Positions 5,789 to 7,690 of a DNA stretch of 7,690 nucleotides are shown here, piece after piece. A model generated the notes under the pieces. That model worked only from the letters and a program-made list of their open reading frames with translations. It did no database searches and was not told where the DNA came from. This stretch comes from JAWVYT01 sp964605205 (GTDB lineage Bacteria > Gemmatimonadota > Gemmatimonadetes > Longimicrobiales > RSA9). Made by a program: the position numbers and the translations under genes. The stretch covers positions 1 through 7,690 of the forward strand of contig CAZSBL010000155.1 of NCBI GenBank assembly GCA_964605205.1. Reading direction: 5' to 3'. Position 1 is the first letter of the stretch. The number at the start of each line of letters is the position of its first letter.

Positions 5789-6556
5789 CTATCGTGCCCC
5801 GACCGCCGCGATCCTGGCGAAGTCGCGCGGGTCCAGGCTGGCGCCGCCCACCAGCACGCCGTCCACATCGGAGGCGTCCAGGAGCTCCGCCGCGTTGTGG
5901 GGCTTCACCGAGCCGCCGTAAAGGAGGGGGACCTGGTCCGCCGCGTCGCCGACCCGTTCCCGGAGCCGTTCCCGGAGCCGGCCGTGGGCGTCGGCGGCAT
6001 CCTCGGGTGTGGCGGTCTCGCCGGTGCCGATGGCCCAGACGGGCTCATAGGCCACCAGCATGGAGGCCACCGCGGCGTGGTCGATGCCGGCGATCCCGGC
6101 CTCGAGCTGTCGCAGGATGACCTCTTCCAGCCGCCCGGCTTTCCGTTCCTCGAGCGTCTCGCCCACGCAGAGGACGGGCACGAGCCCGGCCTCAACGGCC
6201 GCGGCCACCTTCCTGCCCGTTTCTTCATCGGTCTCGCCGAAGACGTGACGCCGCTCGGAGTGGCCCACCAGCGCGTAGTCGGCGCCGGCTTCAGCGGCCA
6301 TCGGGGCGCTGATCTCACCGGTGAACGCGCCCTGGCTCTCCCAGTGGACGCTCTGCACGCCCACCCCCACATCGTGCTCGCCCAACGCCTCCCGGACGGC
6401 CGTGACCGAGAGGGCCGGTGGGAAGAGGAGGACGGTCCGGTCCGACGCCGGCGGCGCCACCTGGACGAACTCCCGGCAGAAGCTCCGGGCCGCCTCCGGC
6501 CCCTTGTGCATCTTCCAGTTCCCGGCGATGACCGGGCTACTCACCGTGGCCGCCAC
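5789..6556 (-). CDS. tpiA: Triosephosphate isomerase
   Basis: TpiA interconverts dihydroxyacetone phosphate and glyceraldehyde 3-phosphate in the cytoplasm. The 255-residue protein is of normal length and has every hallmark: AGNWKM (11-16, with Asn13 and Lys15), the electrophilic histidine in VGHSERR (His99), the catalytic glutamate in AYEPVWAIGTG (Glu171) followed by the flexible lid, the phosphate-binding YGGSVKP (213-219) and DGVLVGGASL (232-241). The start is a GTG at 6556 that shares one base with the pgk stop (TAGTG), with AAGGAGG just upstream inside pgk, so the two are translationally coupled. The stop lies fifteen bases before a GC hairpin. Confidence 0.98.
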   Translation of the reverse strand: MAATVSSPVIAGNWKMHKGPEAARSFCREFVQVAPPASDRTVLLFPPALSVTAVREALGEHDVGVGVQSVHWESQGAFTGEISAPMAAEAGADYALVGHSERRHVFGETDEETGRKVAAAVEAGLVPVLCVGETLEERKAGRLEEVILRQLEAGIAGIDHAAVASMLVAYEPVWAIGTGETATPEDAADAHGRLRERLRERVGDAADQVPLLYGGSVKPHNAAELLDASDVDGVLVGGASLDPRDFARIAAVGAR

Positions 6557-7690
6557 TATGCCTCCTTGTCATCCAGGACCGCCACCCCGGGCAGGGTCCG
6601 GCCCTCGAGGAACTCCAGGGAGGCTCCGCCCCCCGTCGAAACGTGCGTCATGCGATCTTCCAGGCCTGCTTCCGTCACCGCTGCGGCCGTGTCACCGCCG
6701 CCGATAATGGTGGTCGCGCCGCCGTCGGTGGCCTCCGCCACCGCCTCGGCCAGCCCGTCGGTCCCCCCACGGAACAGCCCCACCTCGAACATCCCCATGG
6801 GTCCGTTCCACACCACGGTGCCGGCACCCTGCACCTCCCGGGCGAACGCGGCCACCGTCTCGGGACCGATATCCAGGATCTTCCACCCCGTGGGGACGGC
6901 GTCGCGGCTCACCGTGCGCGGCTCGGCATCGTCATGGGGCTCGATGGCGACCACGCAGTCCTCGGGCAGCACCAGCGTGTCGCCGGCCCGCTCCAGCAGC
7001 CCCCGCGCCATCTCGATCCGGTCTTCCTCCACCAGAGAGTCACCCGTCTCGAGCCCCATGGCTTCGAAGAACGTGTTCGCCATGGCGCCCCCGATGAGGA
7101 GCCGGTCCACCCGGGGCAGAAGGTGCTCGATCACGTCGATCTTGCCGCTGATCTTCGCGCCGCCGAGGATCGACACGAACGGCCGTGCCGGCGACTCCAG
7201 CGCTTCACCAAGGAACTTGAGCTCCGCCTCCATCAGGAGCCCACCCACCACCGGGCCACCTTTCCGACGCATCGCCTCCCCGGCACCCACCGTCGAGGCG
7301 TGGGCCCGGTGCGCGGCCCCGAACGCGTCGTTCGCGTAGACGGTGGCCAGCGACGCCAGCGCTTCGGCCAGCTCCCGGTCGTTGCCCTTCTCGCCCGGCA
7401 TGAACCGCGTGTTCTCCAGGAGCAGCACGTCCCCCGGGCCCAGCGACTCCGCCGCCGCCTCGACCTCCTCCCCCACCACGGCGCCCGCGAACCGCACCGG
7501 AGCCCCCAGCAGTGCCTCGAGCCGTTCCCCAACCGGCGCCAGGGAGAGCGCGTCGTCCCATTCCCCTTTGGGCCGGCCCAGATGAGACATGAGGATCACC
7601 GCCGCGCCCCGCTCCCGCAGCGCCTCCAGCGTAGGCAGCGTGGCCCGGATCCGCCGGTCGTCTCCCACCTCACCGTCGGAGATCGGGACG
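6556..7690 (-). CDS. pgk: Phosphoglycerate kinase, N terminus cut by the window edge
   Basis: Pgk transfers phosphate between 1,3-bisphosphoglycerate and ADP in the cytoplasm. The frame is open to the window end: 377 residues are visible, beginning VPISDGEVGDDRRIRAT, which is the family's N-terminal region, so about 20 residues and the true start lie to the right. The apparent start at 7668 is an internal GTG valine. Motifs in visible numbering are SHLGRPKG (35-42), LLLENTRF (89-96), YANDAFGAAHRAHAST (118-133), ILGGAKISGKI (174-184), VVWNGPMGMFE (292-302), TIIGGGDTAAA (327-337) and HVSTGGGASLE (349-359). The substrate-binding arginines and the glycine-rich nucleotide loop are intact. It is the upstream partner of tpiA and shares one base with it; its own promoter is outside the window. 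Confidence 0.98.
   Translation of the reverse strand, partial: VPISDGEVGDDRRIRATLPTLEALRERGAAVILMSHLGRPKGEWDDALSLAPVGERLEALLGAPVRFAGAVVGEEVEAAAESLGPGDVLLLENTRFMPGEKGNDRELAEALASLATVYANDAFGAAHRAHASTVGAGEAMRRKGGPVVGGLLMEAELKFLGEALESPARPFVSILGGAKISGKIDVIEHLLPRVDRLLIGGAMANTFFEAMGLETGDSLVEEDRIEMARGLLERAGDTLVLPEDCVVAIEPHDDAEPRTVSRDAVPTGWKILDIGPETVAAFAREVQGAGTVVWNGPMGMFEVGLFRGGTDGLAEAVAEATDGGATTIIGGGDTAAAVTEAGLEDRMTHVSTGGGASLEFLEGRTLPGVAVLDDKEA
6561..6567 (-). promoter_or_regulatory. Ribosome binding site of tpiA inside the pgk 3' end
   Basis: The minus strand reads AAGGAGG, then four bases (cata), then the GTG at 6556. The motif also encodes the last Lys-Glu codons of pgk. It fixes the GTG start of tpiA and explains why a one-base overlap with pgk can be translated well. 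Confidence 0.75.

Noticed and set aside
5753..7339. 528-codon plus-strand open frame antisense to tpiA and pgk
   Set aside because: It covers two unambiguous enzymes on the minus strand and its translation resembles no protein family.

Overview
The window is GC-rich bacterial chromosome with dense, ordinary housekeeping genes. From right to left on the minus strand it carries pgk (cut by the right edge), tpiA, secG, the three genes of an alpha-keto acid dehydrogenase complex (E1 alpha, E1 beta, E2), and lipB. One plus-strand gene, an RNase HI homologue with altered active-site motifs, converges on lipB. Base composition, GTG starts, strong GGAGG ribosome binding sites in front of some genes and the pgk-tpiA-secG order fit a high-GC lineage such as Gemmatimonadota or a relative. 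That assignment is a guess from general resemblance and was not tested.

Layout. Positions 1-63 look like the outer end of an insertion sequence of the ISL3 type that extends out of the window to the left; this is an inference. Positions 64-130 hold an AT-rich patch and a stem-loop. The RNase HI gene is at 131-736. Positions 737-914 are noncoding between two convergent genes and contain an 18-bp tandem repeat. lipB (915-1622), E2 (1679-3139), E1 beta (3168-4193), E1 alpha (4197-5261) and secG (5279-5683) are packed with gaps of 3 to 56 bases and probably form one transcription unit. The 105-base gap at 5684-5788 has a GC hairpin just after tpiA and the only promoter-like patch upstream of secG. 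tpiA (5789-6556) overlaps pgk by one base.

How the genes work together. Pgk and TpiA are glycolytic/gluconeogenic enzymes around the triose phosphates. E1 alpha/E1 beta decarboxylate a 2-oxo acid (pyruvate or a branched-chain 2-oxo acid) on thiamine diphosphate and pass the acyl group to the lipoyl arm of E2. LipB supplies the octanoyl group that is the precursor of that arm, so having lipB directly behind the E2 gene makes functional sense. LipA and the E3 dihydrolipoamide dehydrogenase are not in the window. SecG, a small subunit of the protein export channel, is metabolically unrelated and appears to be only a positional partner.

I do not see a previously undescribed system here. The points most worth a second look are the RNase HI homologue, which lacks the second catalytic carboxylate and has an unusual acidic-aromatic tail, the putative IS end next to it, the tandem repeat between the convergent genes, and the minisatellite-encoded acidic linker of E2.
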